Shown here piece after piece: positions 33,655 through 44,870 of a DNA stretch of 64,000 nt; position 1 is the stretch's first letter, and every line of letters starts with the position of its first letter. Source of the DNA: Paramarasmius palmivorus (lineage: Eukaryota; Basidiomycota; Agaricomycetes; Agaricales; Marasmiaceae). The stretch lies in contig JAYKXP010000154.1 of NCBI GenBank assembly GCA_037176845.1, positions 39,690 to 103,689 on the forward strand, read 5' to 3'. Position numbers and translations under genes: made by a program. Under the pieces are notes generated by a model that was not told the DNA's origin, did not search any database, and saw only the letters and a program-made list of their open reading frames with translations.

Positions 33655-34237
33655 GGTGAATTTGGTGAGGACAAAAGCAACAAACATGCGTCTAAATACC
33701 CATCAGTGATTGAATATCAATATATTTTGATAACGTTGAGTTTTAACTTACGCATAGCCATCTCCTGGACGTGAATTACAGGGCAGTGAGCGCAGAGTGT
33801 CGTAGTCGTAGCGATCCAAGCGATTTTGCGAGTTGAAGGTTCACTATGAGTCACCATGGTGCCTCTCAAGTGTCCCAAGCAGCCCCTGTATACTATGAAA
33901 CTGAAGCATGGAATGCTCTTGAAACGTAGAGCACACAGGTAGGCGTGATGGTGGTGGAGCAAAAGAGAAAATTTCTGGGTCGTCATTGAAATTTTCCCGG
34001 AATGAGAAAACTGCCGGCATGGCGCAATTCAACGGTGTGACGTATCGCCGTTGACGCGTGGACGCACCGGCGCTTCAACGGCGCTCATCAAATCCCGAAC
34101 ACACAAAAGGTTTTATTGTATCCCAATTAGACGTAGAAGAGCTATACAGTAAGGTAAGGTATGATAGTATCGCGGATGCGGCCAGGTGAACGGTTCCTGT
34201 ACACAGGGTAGCTCGTATGTAAATAGTCAATAAAACT
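33655..34237. other. Intergenic
   Basis: Contains the 5' region of the seven-TM gene. An open stretch at 33777-33856 (minus) could be a non-coding or alternative first exon. Confidence 0.35.
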
Positions 34238-36029
34238 TCAGGGCTGCTCAGCCATTCGCCTTTCTACACTTGCCAGGACCCTGGCTAAGCTCAACAAGTA
34301 CCGCTTCGTCACTTCTTCTATCTCCGGAGCCAACTCCTTTGAATAGCGCGGTCTTGCGACATCAAGGTCCGGCGAATCACTGCGTTCTTCCTGCTTGACA
34401 CGAACGTCCGAATCACTCCTCTGCCAGATCCACATTGGGACCTGGAACTCTCTTTCATCCCATACTTCGTCTGGGATACGCACACCAAATGCTGTCTGCT
34501 GTCGTACGACACGGGTAGTCGTAGAAGGCTGTATAACATTGTGGAATCGGTGAGCGTAGGCGACAAGGGTACAATCGCGCGATGAGGGTGCCGTCGAAAG
34601 TGTTGAATAGCTGTTGGAAGAGGCCCCCTAGCATGTCATGAGCTACGTTTTAATGAACATTGTCACGGAAACTTACTGTTACAGAGGTAGATGAAGCACT
34701 CCTGGATGAGGACGGCTAACACAATATGGAGTGAGCAGCACTCGGATCTACTAGGGTCGCAGTTACTCACCTTGGATGGTGGCGAAGTAGCTTGGGCCGG
34801 CGTGGATGCCTAAGAAACGGATGAGTTCAGGAGAGACCTTGGTCATGGGGGTGACTCACCGGTTGTGATTGACAAAGGCTGCTTGGAATGCTAGGTTCCT
34901 ACCAAGGTGTTACTTCAGTAAGACTAGCGACTCGTGCAGAGATACACTTACTGGTGGGGGTACACCAGGCCCACAGAGTGGCCCAGTATGTCGAACGAAT
35001 CCTGTGAGCATTGGAGGAGGCATGCTCGACGGCGAGGGATCGCTCAATGCGAGTAGTTGGGGCGGATTTATCCTCGGAGGTGCAGATATCGCAGACATGC
35101 TGGTTGTCCGATCACGAGCTATTTCGGTCTTCACCCCTTGCAGTTCAGCCTTCAACTCCCCAATCTCCTTCTTCAACATCTTTATATCACCTATTTCGCT
35201 CCTCATCGCGCGTATCTCCCTCAAAACCTCTGCTTGGCCCTCTAGTTCGGCTCGAACTCGCAGTTCATCGACTTCTTCCGTCAGACGCTCTTTTTCGGCT
35301 CTTATCCGATTTAACTCTTCCATCTCGATTGGAAGGAGTTCGCGGAGGGTGTTCTCCATCATGGCAATGACCTCTTCACGGGATTGGGCTTGTATTGACG
35401 CGTACGTCTGAAGTCGGGATGTGGTGGCTTCGGGGTTGAAGCCACTAGGCGACATTGATTGGGGGTGTGATCGTGGATGGTGTATTCGAGGTTTCTTCGT
35501 TGCGTTTGATATCGACGAGTACCATACTTGCTGCTGAGGAGCATGATACGCCGAAGTAGTCGCGACGAGTGCAGGAGATGATAATCTCGGGGAAGACGGT
35601 TCTGGTTTGGTCATTTCTACCTGTGACAACGGACAATTAGCCTCTTTGAAAATGGAATATAGCCTCTGCGGTCGTACCGCTGTCGATGAAGACGACATTG
35701 AGCTCGTCGAAGCTGATAGAAAACTGAATCGAGAAAATAAAGATGAAGATGCAGTATCGAGGAAGCCAGCATTTTCCTTTCGGAAGAAAGTTGAGTCAGA
35801 GGATTTTAGCATCAAAGGATTTACAGGAAAACAAAGGGTACACTCGTTCAAAGAAAGCACGAGCCTACGGAGGCCATACACAACTCACCAATGTTGAGGT
35901 TCTCGAGAGTCCTACATCTTGCTCTGCATCGTCCTCCCTCTTCTCAATCCTTCCGGAACCTTGTTCGGAGTATCGTCGCTGTCTTGATGGTGACGGGGAA
36001 CGGGAAGAAGGGGCAGCGCGTTTGGACAT
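34238..36029 (-). CDS. 'MSKR' family coiled-coil protein with three identical-length 39-nt exons (member 4)
   Basis: Seven minus-strand exons: 35889-36029, 35678-35776, 34952-35620, 34860-34898, 34771-34809, 34677-34715 and 34238-34627. They total 1416 nt (471 aa), all phase 0. Exon 1 is MSKRAAPSSRSPSPSRQRRY and ends ACA TTG|GTGAGT, like member 2 (ACT TTG|GTGAGC). Exon 3 encodes the coiled coil (residues about 150-245; EEVDELRVRAELEGQAEVLR). Exons 4-6 are each exactly 39 nt and encode 13-residue Ser/Pro-rich modules (EPSIPSSLCQSQP, ASTPAQATSPPSK, PSSSRSASSTSVT). The last exon carries the C-terminal block TAFGVRIPDEVWDEREFQVP shared with member 1. A frame is also open upstream of the ATG, but the shared MSKR start favours 36029. 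Function is unknown. Confidence 0.78.
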
Positions 36030-37333
36030 GAGGTGAAAAAAAGCAAACGCATCATGTGAACGAGTAGTTTTCTGCCGGGGTCCGAAATACCGTAAGGCAG
36101 TCGGCGAGCGGCCGTACCGATTCGGGTCCTTACGGCGACGGGTAAAACTGTCGGGCCTTGGGTTAGCCATTCCAGATGAACAGTGAACTTGGCCTGCGTG
36201 CATATTCAACGACGCTTTGACGACATCCGTCTCGAAAACACGAACCAGTTGATAGTTAATAGTGATTCTGAAGTACACTGTGACTTTCCTTAAGAGTTTC
36301 GTATACATTGGATCAACAGTCAGCCTGGCGAACGACGTACAGTCGTCAAGAATAAGTATTCGGCAATGGCTGGAATCAAGCGAACCTTCTGAAGTACCAA
36401 CACCCGACATGACTCAGAATTCTAGTAAATAGCTTTACTGAAACCTCTCTTTTAAGGTTTGAGCGAAATTTGAGTATGTGCAATGAGCTCCCATTTTCTG
36501 ACATGTTCTGTACGATGGCCCTAGAATACAGGTACTACGCACAGGATAAGCTACGAGTGTCGGAGTAATCTTTAATCAGCGAAAAATACACATCAACCTC
36601 GACTTAACACGCACCGACTCTCAATTCTCTTCCAAAGTAGTGGAAACCATATTCTGCCTAGCTAGTCCGAGACTGTGATATCTAGTGAGTCTATCGACAG
36701 ATAGTCCCCTAGAAATAGCTAAGCGCGTGCCACCATCTCAGCTTTTAGCTTCATGCTCGGAGCATAGTCAAATAGTGGGCTTAACGAGGAAGGTGGTCGA
36801 ATCGTCGAGGAAGAAAGAAACAAAGAAGTCCATGGACCGTGGTCGTCAAGAACATGCATGGCGTGTGAAATCACACTGCCTTCGCATAGCGCCGGCATTT
36901 GACGCCTTTCGTCAACGTTCCTCTGTTCCACCACGTCAGGGTAAGCCTCCTCACATAGCTTATGAAGCCAGTGTCCGAAACTGACTGTATGTTGAGGACT
37001 CTTTTCGGCTCAGATCTATCTCGCGACTGAATGCTGTGTCCCCACGGTGACAAGGATAATCAAGCGATTTGAGGGACTCCGACAGCTTGCATTGTCTTCT
37101 AGGTACAATGGGGTTGCTATGGGAGTTTTGGACTATAAAAACTGAGCTCTATTTCTTCTAGGGCGATTACAGTCTTTGTGTCTTTCTTGTTAGCAGCTGC
37201 CGGTGGCAGGTGAGCAAACTGAATACTTAGATCTTTGATGTGACTAACTGTCTTCCCAGTGCTTTCGTTTTCTCAGAATCTTCAATCCACCAACCAGATC
37301 CTTACTGCAATCTAATCATCTCTCCCCAAACAC
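36030..37333. other. Intergenic, 1.3 kb
   Basis: No gene supported. It would hold the promoters of the divergent MSKR (minus) and F-box (plus) genes. Confidence 0.4.
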
Positions 37334-38816
37334 ATGTCCCGCGATATTCCCTCTAGTCCGATCGTATGACCATCCTCACACCTTGAAAGCTCCACCTTAC
37401 ATTTGTGTTTTCCAGCGCAATACCACCGAGTTATCCCGCGATCACATCAATACCCTCCCATTCGAACTCATTTCCTACATCTTTGTGCTTTCTCGGGGCG
37501 TGCGAGAGTCTACCGTTGACCTCAACCCCCTGAATCTTGGTGCCTTCCCGTTGGTCTTGCGTAACGTGTGTCGCAAGTGGCGACAAGTCGCCGAAGCGAC
37601 TCCATGCCTCTGGCGAACCATCGACATACACGTCACAGCCTCCCAAGTACAGGCCTTCATGCAACATGACCAGCGGGTTTTGCAGAAAAGCTCGACGTTG
37701 CTCCACAGATGGCTGTCCCTTGCTCGGCAAGGCCAGGAGCACGATCTTAGATCAAACGCAGGAATGGATATCACATTATCGGCTCATAACACTAAATCAA
37801 GGACAGCGCCGCTCTATGTTGCGATCATTACCACTCTACTCCCATACTCCCGGTTCTGGCGACGTCTAAGACTCGTTATCCATTCGAGTTATCTTCGCTA
37901 TCTTCATACCACACCAGGCCACGTTCCGCGACTAGAATCCCTGCAGTTGATGATCGTCAGATCCGCATCTACGCCATTCCGGTGCGTTCTTGACACTTTC
38001 TCGGACGCTCCGATGCTCAAACGTCTGAGTGTACGGGGCTTCTCGAGATCTATGTGGGACTACGTCAAGCTTCCATGGGAACAACTCGACGAGTTGCACA
38101 TCTGCGAAGTCGAGAATCTGGATGCGGTGCACGCGATTGGACTCGCCAAATCTGTTACCCGCGTCTCAGTTGACGCCCGGATAGACGTGCTGGGAGAAGA
38201 TCTAAGCGACGATTATCGTCTGTGCCACGATAGCTTGAAGCGTCTGGAATACCGGGGGTCATCGCAATGGGGTTTCCATAGGAATTACGAGTCCATGTTC
38301 CGTGTTCTTCAACTCCAGCGTTGACCGAAGTCGTGTTGGGGCCTAGCGCCGAAGATCGGTACATTCCTGAATCTGGCGTCCTTTGTGCATCTCACAGGTG
38401 CTCAGATATCTTCCCTCGACGCCCGGTGCCCGTCTCCTGTGGAGATGAATCAGCTTTCAGTTCTGTTATGCTCTGTTGCGGATACGCTGGAGTCCCTGAC
38501 GATACATCTAATGTTTTCGACGAACGAACACAGAAAGATATCGAGCGAAACGGTGGACTTACTAGCGAAGACATTGGAAACTGGCATGTCGGCGCTGCAG
38601 AAATTCACTGTATTGCTGTACATGCCGGAGCGCAGTGATCCTGAATTCACCCTTCCCATGAAGTTAATGTCGAAGCTGGTGGATTCGAAGAAGGAGAGGT
38701 CAAAGGTTCTGGTCTTCGAGATAGGGCTGGTGGATTCATCTTCACACGATGGTCAGAGAATCATCGAGACATTTGCCGATTTGGATGAGGTCGATTATTT
38801 GTATGCAGTCAATTGA
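37334..38816 (+). CDS. F-box protein with LRR-like region
   Basis: Exons 37334-37363, 37416-38301 and 38347-38816 give 1386 nt (461 aa). The F-box reads INTLPFELISYIFVLSRGV ... FPLVLRNVCRKWRQVAEATP then LW, at residues about 18-80. Leucine-rich segments follow (LKRLSVRGFSRSMWDYVKLP, LTGAQISSLDARCPSP). Without the 45-nt intron 38302-38346, an in-frame TGA at 38322 would stop the protein. That intron has GT/AG ends and a TTGAC branch-like site but is short, and the sequence inside it reads like family sequence in another frame (TPALTEVVLGPSAEDRY). Two compensating indels are therefore an alternative. A close but broken relative lies at 55.1-56.1 kb on the minus strand. Confidence 0.72.
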
Positions 38817-38921
38817 TATACACCACGGGAAGTCTCTTTGTATTATACTACATTACATCCTCTAATTGATATGACATTGCTCGTACGGAAAGTGAACAGA
38901 TACGCAAGAAGTTGGACTCGA

Positions 38922-40542
38922 TCAAGAGGGTTTACTCTTTTCGGCGTTTGCTCTTCCTCTGCCCCTGCCTCTTCCCGCCTGCCACCCCTTCCCATGCCTT
39001 TTCCTCGCACTGGTGGCGTACCACCGCCCCGAGCACCCCCGGCTAATCTCATTGATTCCCATCGAGCTCAATCCCGGTACATTTTGGTGCTCATTAGTTG
39101 CTTCTACTATGTCTGTGTGCACAGACACCAACGGAGCTGCACCCCCAGACCTCGATGGTTGGCCTCGAGTTACCGCTTGAGGCCCGCCCCTGGACTGTGC
39201 TCCGCGGTAACGAGATCCTCTGGTGCCCTTGAATGAATTTGGTGGAACTGGTCCTTGAGTGTCGGATTGGAAGAGATGACCACCGCGTCCTCTCACAAAG
39301 CTCGGAGCATTTCCGATCGTTGCTTCAGCTGCAGCTCGGCTTTGTCCCGTGGTGCTATTCGCTGCAGTCGCAAGTGGGGCGGACGAAGGTTTTACATAGT
39401 AACGACTCCCGGCTCGACAACCCCTTCACGCTGCAACCTCTCCTTTTCTGCTTTCTCCGCCTTCTTTTTTTCCTTGAGATCCTCGAAGAACTTCTTCCTT
39501 CGCAGCCACACTGGTATGATTGTACAGACATAACAAAATATAGGTCTGAATCCGGAGTCATACCAGGCATTGTCAGGAAAGGAGCTGGATGATAAGTTGC
39601 GTTTGCAGCCCGCACATTGTTTCCTTGGCGTACCGACTTCGTAGCTGAGGATTTCGAGTGGTAGGAATGGGTTTGACCGAAATGTATCCTCTCTATCGGG
39701 CTGGAAGTCGTGCCATATAGTGATATACCGGGCGCTCTGAGAAAATAGTTCGTCATCGATGAAGTTGGAAGCTTCGAAGTGTGCGAGCAATGAACCAATG
39801 AGATACACGTCATTTGCAGCGTAGAAGAGCTGTTCATCGGAAAGTGGTCGACTCATCCACGAGTCATGATCAACTAGTAAATAGAATATTTAGTGCTCGC
39901 AAGAGACATGATTGTGAGTTACACACCATTACCCTTTGCTGGTGCCGTTACTTTATGCTCTATCAATGCTCCACCTAAGCCCTGGAGTAGATGCAATTCC
40001 TTGTATCTATGCCTTTGACGCGGGTTGTTAACGCTTTTCGGCGAAAAAAATCGCATCAATCTCTGCATCTGTTTGGCTTCCCCTTCTCCTCTGGTTTCCC
40101 GAGATCTGATATCTGCCAGCTGAAGATCTATTGTATTTGGCAAAATAACTCCATATCCGTACCACATTGCGCAGTGGTCCTGACGTCCATCAAAGACTAC
40201 CTTTCTCTTCCCTGGCGAGGAGAGTAGGGACCATAGGGGCACGAGAGAGCTGCCAAGGCGTATGACATCGAAGACATACGTCCTGAGAATTGGTTCAGTA
40301 ATTCGAACAGAAATGAGTGAGAGCGCTCCTCCAAGCGATCCTAAATCTCTCCCTTCACAATCAATAATCAACGTCCCAGACGTATCGAGTTCCACTATCG
40401 CTTCTCTCAACGTCTCGGCATCATCGCAAAAGATAACGTCGTCCAGAAGCGGCGGTACCTGAGGTTCTGAAGTGCTTGCAAGCCTCAGGTTTAAGCTGCT
40501 TAGATCTTGTGTCAAAACGTCGATATTCTCTGCGTCTGGCAT
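38922..40542 (-). CDS. DnaQ-like 3'-5' exonuclease (RNase D/EXD1-type) with Arg/Gly-rich tail
   Basis: Exons 39927-40542, 39396-39873 and 38922-39354 give 1527 nt (508 aa). ExoI motif TLIIDCEGRDLG (D-x-E) is at about residues 53-64. ExoII region is KVVFDGRQDHCAMWYGYGV with NTIDLQLAD, and ExoIII LSDEQLFYAANDVYLI carries the YxxxD. Cys pairs CAGCK and CYVC may form a zinc site. The third exon is proposed here: a 41-nt intron (39355-39395) skips a TAA just after EPGVV and opens 144 codons rich in RGG/RG (VRGRGGHLFQ, GSRYRGAQSRGG, AGRGRGRGRA). If the intron is not spliced the protein ends at 39392 with 365 aa. The enzyme should hydrolyse nucleic acid 3' ends with two metals, and the RG tail suggests RNA binding (inference). 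Confidence 0.82.
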
Positions 40543-40875
40543 CTGCGCTACTCATTTAGCTCTCGGAAATATAGAAAAACGAAGGAAATCACGTCTTGAG
40601 GGGCTATGATGGGGGTTGCGAATCAAGAGGACAGCAAGTGTCAAAGCCAAACTACTAAATCAGTACCTCTGCCGAAACACAGCATCACGAGTATGATTTC
40701 CACAGCTGCGGCGATAAGGCTAGAACACCCCACACTTCGGACCCTCATTGGTATAACATAGAATAGCATAGAACGTAACAATTGTATTTTTGGTTATGTG
40801 AAAATAAACAGGGAAGTCCTATTCTTCTTATTCAATACCTATCAATTTTTATCAAAAACGATGCGCTCACCACAT
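40543..40875. other. Intergenic
   Basis: Upstream of the exonuclease gene and 3' flank of the Thr-rich secreted protein. Nothing else was recognised. Confidence 0.35.
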
Positions 40876-41312
40876 TCAGCGCGTTGCAGTCGTGAATACC
40901 GTGCTAGTGCGGGGGCCGCAGTTACATGGATCGTTAGGAGTAACAACGGTTGTGGTAGGGGCTGGTGTCGCAGGAACGGTGACAGTGGTGGTAATGGTTA
41001 CTCCTGGTGCACAGGAGCAGGTAATTGGAGGTCGGGTCGTGGTTGTGGTTGTTGTGATGACACGACTTGTCGTCAGAGAGATGGCATCGTCGCTAGTACC
41101 TCCAGTCCAAGCAGTACTTGTTGCGGTTGGAGTATCGAACGTGAACGTGATGCAAGTCGTGGTACCAGCGTCCGATTCAGCGTTTGTGGTGAAGCCCCAC
41201 TGGGGTGCCTAAAGCAACGGTAACCATCAAACTACCGATATAGATATGCGCTAGGACTCACAGCACGTATCCCAGCAAATAAGGCGAACAAAAAGAGGTT
41301 GATAGCCTTCAT
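40876..41312 (-). CDS. Small secreted Thr-rich protein
   Basis: Exons 41262-41312 and 40876-41208 join in phase 0 (127 aa). Exon 1 is exactly the signal peptide (MKAINLFLFALFAGIRA) and the intron falls right after it. The mature part begins APQWGFTTNAESDAGTTTC and is dominated by Thr runs (RVITTTTTTRPPITC, GVTITTTVTVPATPAPTTTV), likely heavily O-mannosylated. It has a few Cys (CSC, CNC), and no GPI site was seen at the end (TSTVFTTATR). It is probably a cell-wall or extracellular protein of unknown role. The plus strand of this exon shows a Gly/Val-rich shadow frame that should not be taken as a gene. Confidence 0.8.
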
Positions 41313-41854
41313 GGTGATGCCCTGATAGTTTCGAGACTGGGAACACATTGACCTTATATACCAGGAATGTGGAAATGTTAAACAAAACATCCTGATCAAA
41401 ATTCTCGGTATAAGCTGTCAGAGTAGATGGTCACGGGTAACCGAAAATCAACCGTCGAACGGGAAGTCAAATTCTGGGCCTCGATTGAATTGTGATACGC
41501 AAATACTCGAATGTATGCTCGCAAATAACATTTCGGTGAAATCGCGTGGCAGCGGAGGTTTTAAGCAGCGTTCGCTCTCTAAACGGCCAGGAACACCGTC
41601 AAGAACATGGTCCAGAGTATAGCGATGTCAAGGAATCTATGACATTTAAGCTTGAAGTGTTGTCCGCAAGGCGTCTGAATATTTAGCACCATTGAGGCTT
41701 GGCAAGTGAACTGTATTGTGCACCATCAACGTAAAATATGTTCCTGAATCATGAGTGTCAATTCGAGCCGGGCATGACAGATGGAAGGTAAACGCACCTG
41801 TCTTCGACCAGCAAGTCCCTACCAAGCTAGAGAATCAATTTAATCCGGATTCGT
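41313..41854. other. Intergenic
   Basis: Promoter side of the Thr-rich protein gene. No other feature was supported. Confidence 0.35.
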
Positions 41855-43060
41855 TCAGCTACCCTTCCCACCGCCACTCGGCTCGTTCCATTCGTAGGGC
41901 GACGTTTGCCAGAGCACTCGTTTAGGATGATACCTCCGCCAACCTCCACAATGAGTATGATTCTTTGCTATCTCGGTGCTAGGAGCGAAGAGAAATACGG
42001 ATCGATAGTACTTCTCATCGTAGAAGTGCTGAGAAAGTCTAGCGTCGGGATACGACCAATGTGAAGGTCGAGGTGCAGACACTCTAATTTTGAACTATGG
42101 GGTATCGTTGCAGTTTGTGAGAGGGTCATAACCAGCACATTGGCGTTACTGACAGACAAAAACTGGATCTAGACAAGATTCGGAAACGAATGGCACAAAA
42201 AGTTTGTCCCCGCTAAGAAAGCAGGAAAAAGATCAACAAAATTCATAGCCACACAAGAGTAAGTCACCAACCTATTTTATGCGATCCATCTGCGTCCAAA
42301 GTGAGCGCTGTTATGCTCCGACTAGACAGCCCGTATGGCAGGAGTCCCCGTGCCTCAAAACCCGGCGACCATCGAAGGTGAGTGAGGCCGTAAAGTTGAA
42401 GCCGAGGACTGAGAATGCACTCGCAAATGAGCGCTGTGTCGCGAGTGAAACGCAAGCCTAGCCGCTGTACTTGTGGGATAGCGGCTAAACGCTAAACTCT
42501 TGTCACGAAGATTCGTTCTGAATTTTGAACAAAACTCAGTGGTGATGCGTTGGGAACTAGAGCGGGTCTGGATGATATCTAATCTATCAAGAGATAGGGT
42601 TTGCAATTCTGGAGATGGAAAGCCCAAAAACGCTTCCAACTCTTCATTGCTCGAACATAACATTCCCTGGACAATGAGAGTTCTGAGCCGAGGGTTGCGA
42701 GCAATAAGACCGGGTATATGTTTATTCTCGTCCCACACTGAGTAATGATAGGACACCCAGAACTCAACTGCAAGGTAACGCAGTTCGCGAAAAGGTAGGG
42801 ACGATAATATGGGGCTTGTAGTTTGATTTATGTCGGAGCTTTGGCTAACATCCAGCGAAAACCGTTCTACACAGCTGACAAGGCCCTGTGTGTGGGTCAT
42901 GCGAGTGACGAAGAGCATAAACTCTCGTACGTGGTCTCTAGCATTGTGTTGCGAGAATGAGCTGAGCTGGGTATTTGGAAGGATATGACGGAACAGATGA
43001 CGCCGGCATTGGATTCGCCATAGTCTTGTTTTTTTCTCAGGGTAGCGTAGCCGCTGGAAA
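41855..43060 (-). pseudogene. F-box/LRR-like relic, frame broken
   Basis: Coding-like text runs along the minus strand but changes frame. It goes from WRIQCRRHLFRHILPN...FVTRMTHTQGLVSCVERFSL (about 42500-43040), through IPQVQRLGLRFTRDTALICE (42270-42480) and VSNANVLVMTLSQTATIPHS (about 42080-42155), to HFYDEKYYRSVFLFAPS and WRRYHPKRVLWQTSPYEW (41855-42040). This matches the style of basidiomycete F-box LRR proteins. One gap at 42160-42263 looks like an intron. The joins near 42490 and 42080 have no good splice sites, and the N-terminal F-box was not found. Confidence 0.4.
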
Positions 43061-44146
43061 TTTTGCTGAGCTAATCACGCCCGGTTATAGTCAGTGCCGG
43101 TTAACCGAACGCCTCTCGCCCTACCTTTGACCTCACAAAACCATCCTCAAAGGACATTTTTCATATATTTATACTAAAATACATTGATAGGGATCGTGTC
43201 AACTAACTCACCAATTTTTGTAGCAGCCTGTCGCCTCCAGCGAGCTAGAAAAATCAGGCGCGTCGGCTGTCACCAAAATCGCGTGAGGTTGGCTTGAGGA
43301 AATCCGTGATTTTCCACGTTCTAAGACTTTCTTCAACTCTCCTGCTACATATATACATGAGATCATTAAATAACATGTGTATCTATATAAAGTACGAAGA
43401 TAAAATGTATGAAGCTGTTCGACATGGCCGCGAAATACAGAGGGACCGGCCGTGGGAACTCATGATTACCTCAGCAAAAAATCCAAAGGCGCGCGGACCC
43501 TGGGTATGTTCCAGACTACATACACACACATCACTTGTGATCGTCAGTGTGTATCGTCAGTCTGGTTCTCGAGACTAATTCGCCATGCCTTGCATACAAG
43601 AGAGTAGCTTCTTAGAGCGGGTAGAGACGAAGAGATGTAGTCGAGAATGGGAAGATTGAGCTCGGGAGGAATTCGAGCGTCCATGATCCTTCTGTCGTCG
43701 TTCTGGTTGAAGAGATACTCGATTGCACAGCTTTCAAATGATTAGCCGGACATCCTTCCGAGGATCCGGCCAACTCGGATTTGACACGTGCGTTCTTCCT
43801 CTCTTTTTTTGTGTTGGGTTCACTCCTCACGAAGGTTCAACGTTCAGCGCTCATCTCTCTATGAAAGTTCGCATATTACGCAAGGATTAAAATCTATGAC
43901 TAAGCTAGCCATATATATAGCTCTTACGCTCGCAGATAATTGTGTTGCCATAACGAGTCGACTTCAAGCAATCTTGAGGTTCCTAGCTAAATCCAAACTA
44001 TGTCCATTATACGAGAATTCCATAGTACAGTGGATATATACAGGTATTTCAAAGTCACCTCATTGCTCAAGTACAAGCTGTAAAATCGAAATGGTATCTG
44101 CAAACCATACGACTTAGCTGTCAAACGCTGCACTCTAGAAACAGAC
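43061..44146. other. Intergenic, AT-richer, no gene seen
   Basis: About 1.1 kb with several short A/T runs (ATATATA near 43350 and 43907-43917). No gene supported. Confidence 0.4.
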
Positions 44147-44870
44147 TTACATAGTCGAAACATCGTCCTGCTTCAACCCATTGATGGGAATTTCGATACC
44201 TCCTTTGCCGTTGGTTGTGCCGGCTCTGTGAACGGCAAATAACCAGTCAGGAATCCACTTCAAGTTGCCAATCTCGGACCAAGAACGTCATACCTTACAA
44301 CAACATCCGCCGTGACATCTAAGGCACTAGCACTACAGAACAAAGATCAATTGTTCCGTCTTTCTAAGAGCGTGTAGTACTTAGCACCCACCTGGCAAGA
44401 TCACCCATGTGCGATTGATCAAGGTAACCATCGATGACCTTGGGTAAACTTGTCTCCGCAAGCCTAGGGATAACAACAGGCGGGGTAAATGTTTGATTGT
44501 AGAGGAGGTAGGTAGTGCCGTCGAGGGCTCCTTTGGCGACAAATTTCTCCAAGGTAAATTCGATTATAAGTGGATTCTTGACTGTTAAGACGGAGATGTT
44601 AGCTGTAGGTATACTGATTTGGGAAGTGATCTCACCACTGGTATCAACATCGACCAAATTCTGCTGTAGAGCTTTACAGTTGAGGTACACATCAAGCCTT
44701 TGCAACCAGTCGACTTGTAAAGCATTGGCAACGTCTCCGATGGATAGACCTTGAAGCTCAGATGGCTTGGCAGCCGCGTCTAAGGGTGTCGTGTCCAAGG
44801 GAGCAGCTAAGGCATTAGTTGCCAAAAGGCTGAAACATACGACGGAGAGAGCGGGGAACCGAGCGAACAT
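44147..44870 (-). CDS. Secreted protein of unknown function
   Basis: Exons 44392-44870, 44294-44332 and 44147-44225 give 597 nt (198 aa) in phase. The signal peptide is MFARFPALSVVCFSLLATNA with Ala-x-Ala cleavage. The mature part (LDTTPLDAAAKPSELQGLSI, LQRLDVYLNCKALQQNLVDV, NPLIIEFTLEKFVAKGALDG) is mostly beta-like with one visible Cys and a candidate N-glycosylation site (YNQT). The last exons add SALDVTADVVVRAGTTNG and end GLKQDDVSTM. No catalytic motif was recognised. A small extracellular role is inferred from the signal peptide only. Confidence 0.75.

Noticed and set aside
35865..36410. A longer 181-codon frame extending upstream of the MSKR start of member 4
   Set aside because: The other members start at MSKR/MLKR, and the extra N-terminal text has no counterpart, so the internal ATG at 36029 is preferred.
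40892..41212. Plus-strand Gly/Val/Thr-rich frames
   Set aside because: They are the antisense shadow of the Thr-rich secreted protein, whose minus-strand signal peptide and intron are convincing.
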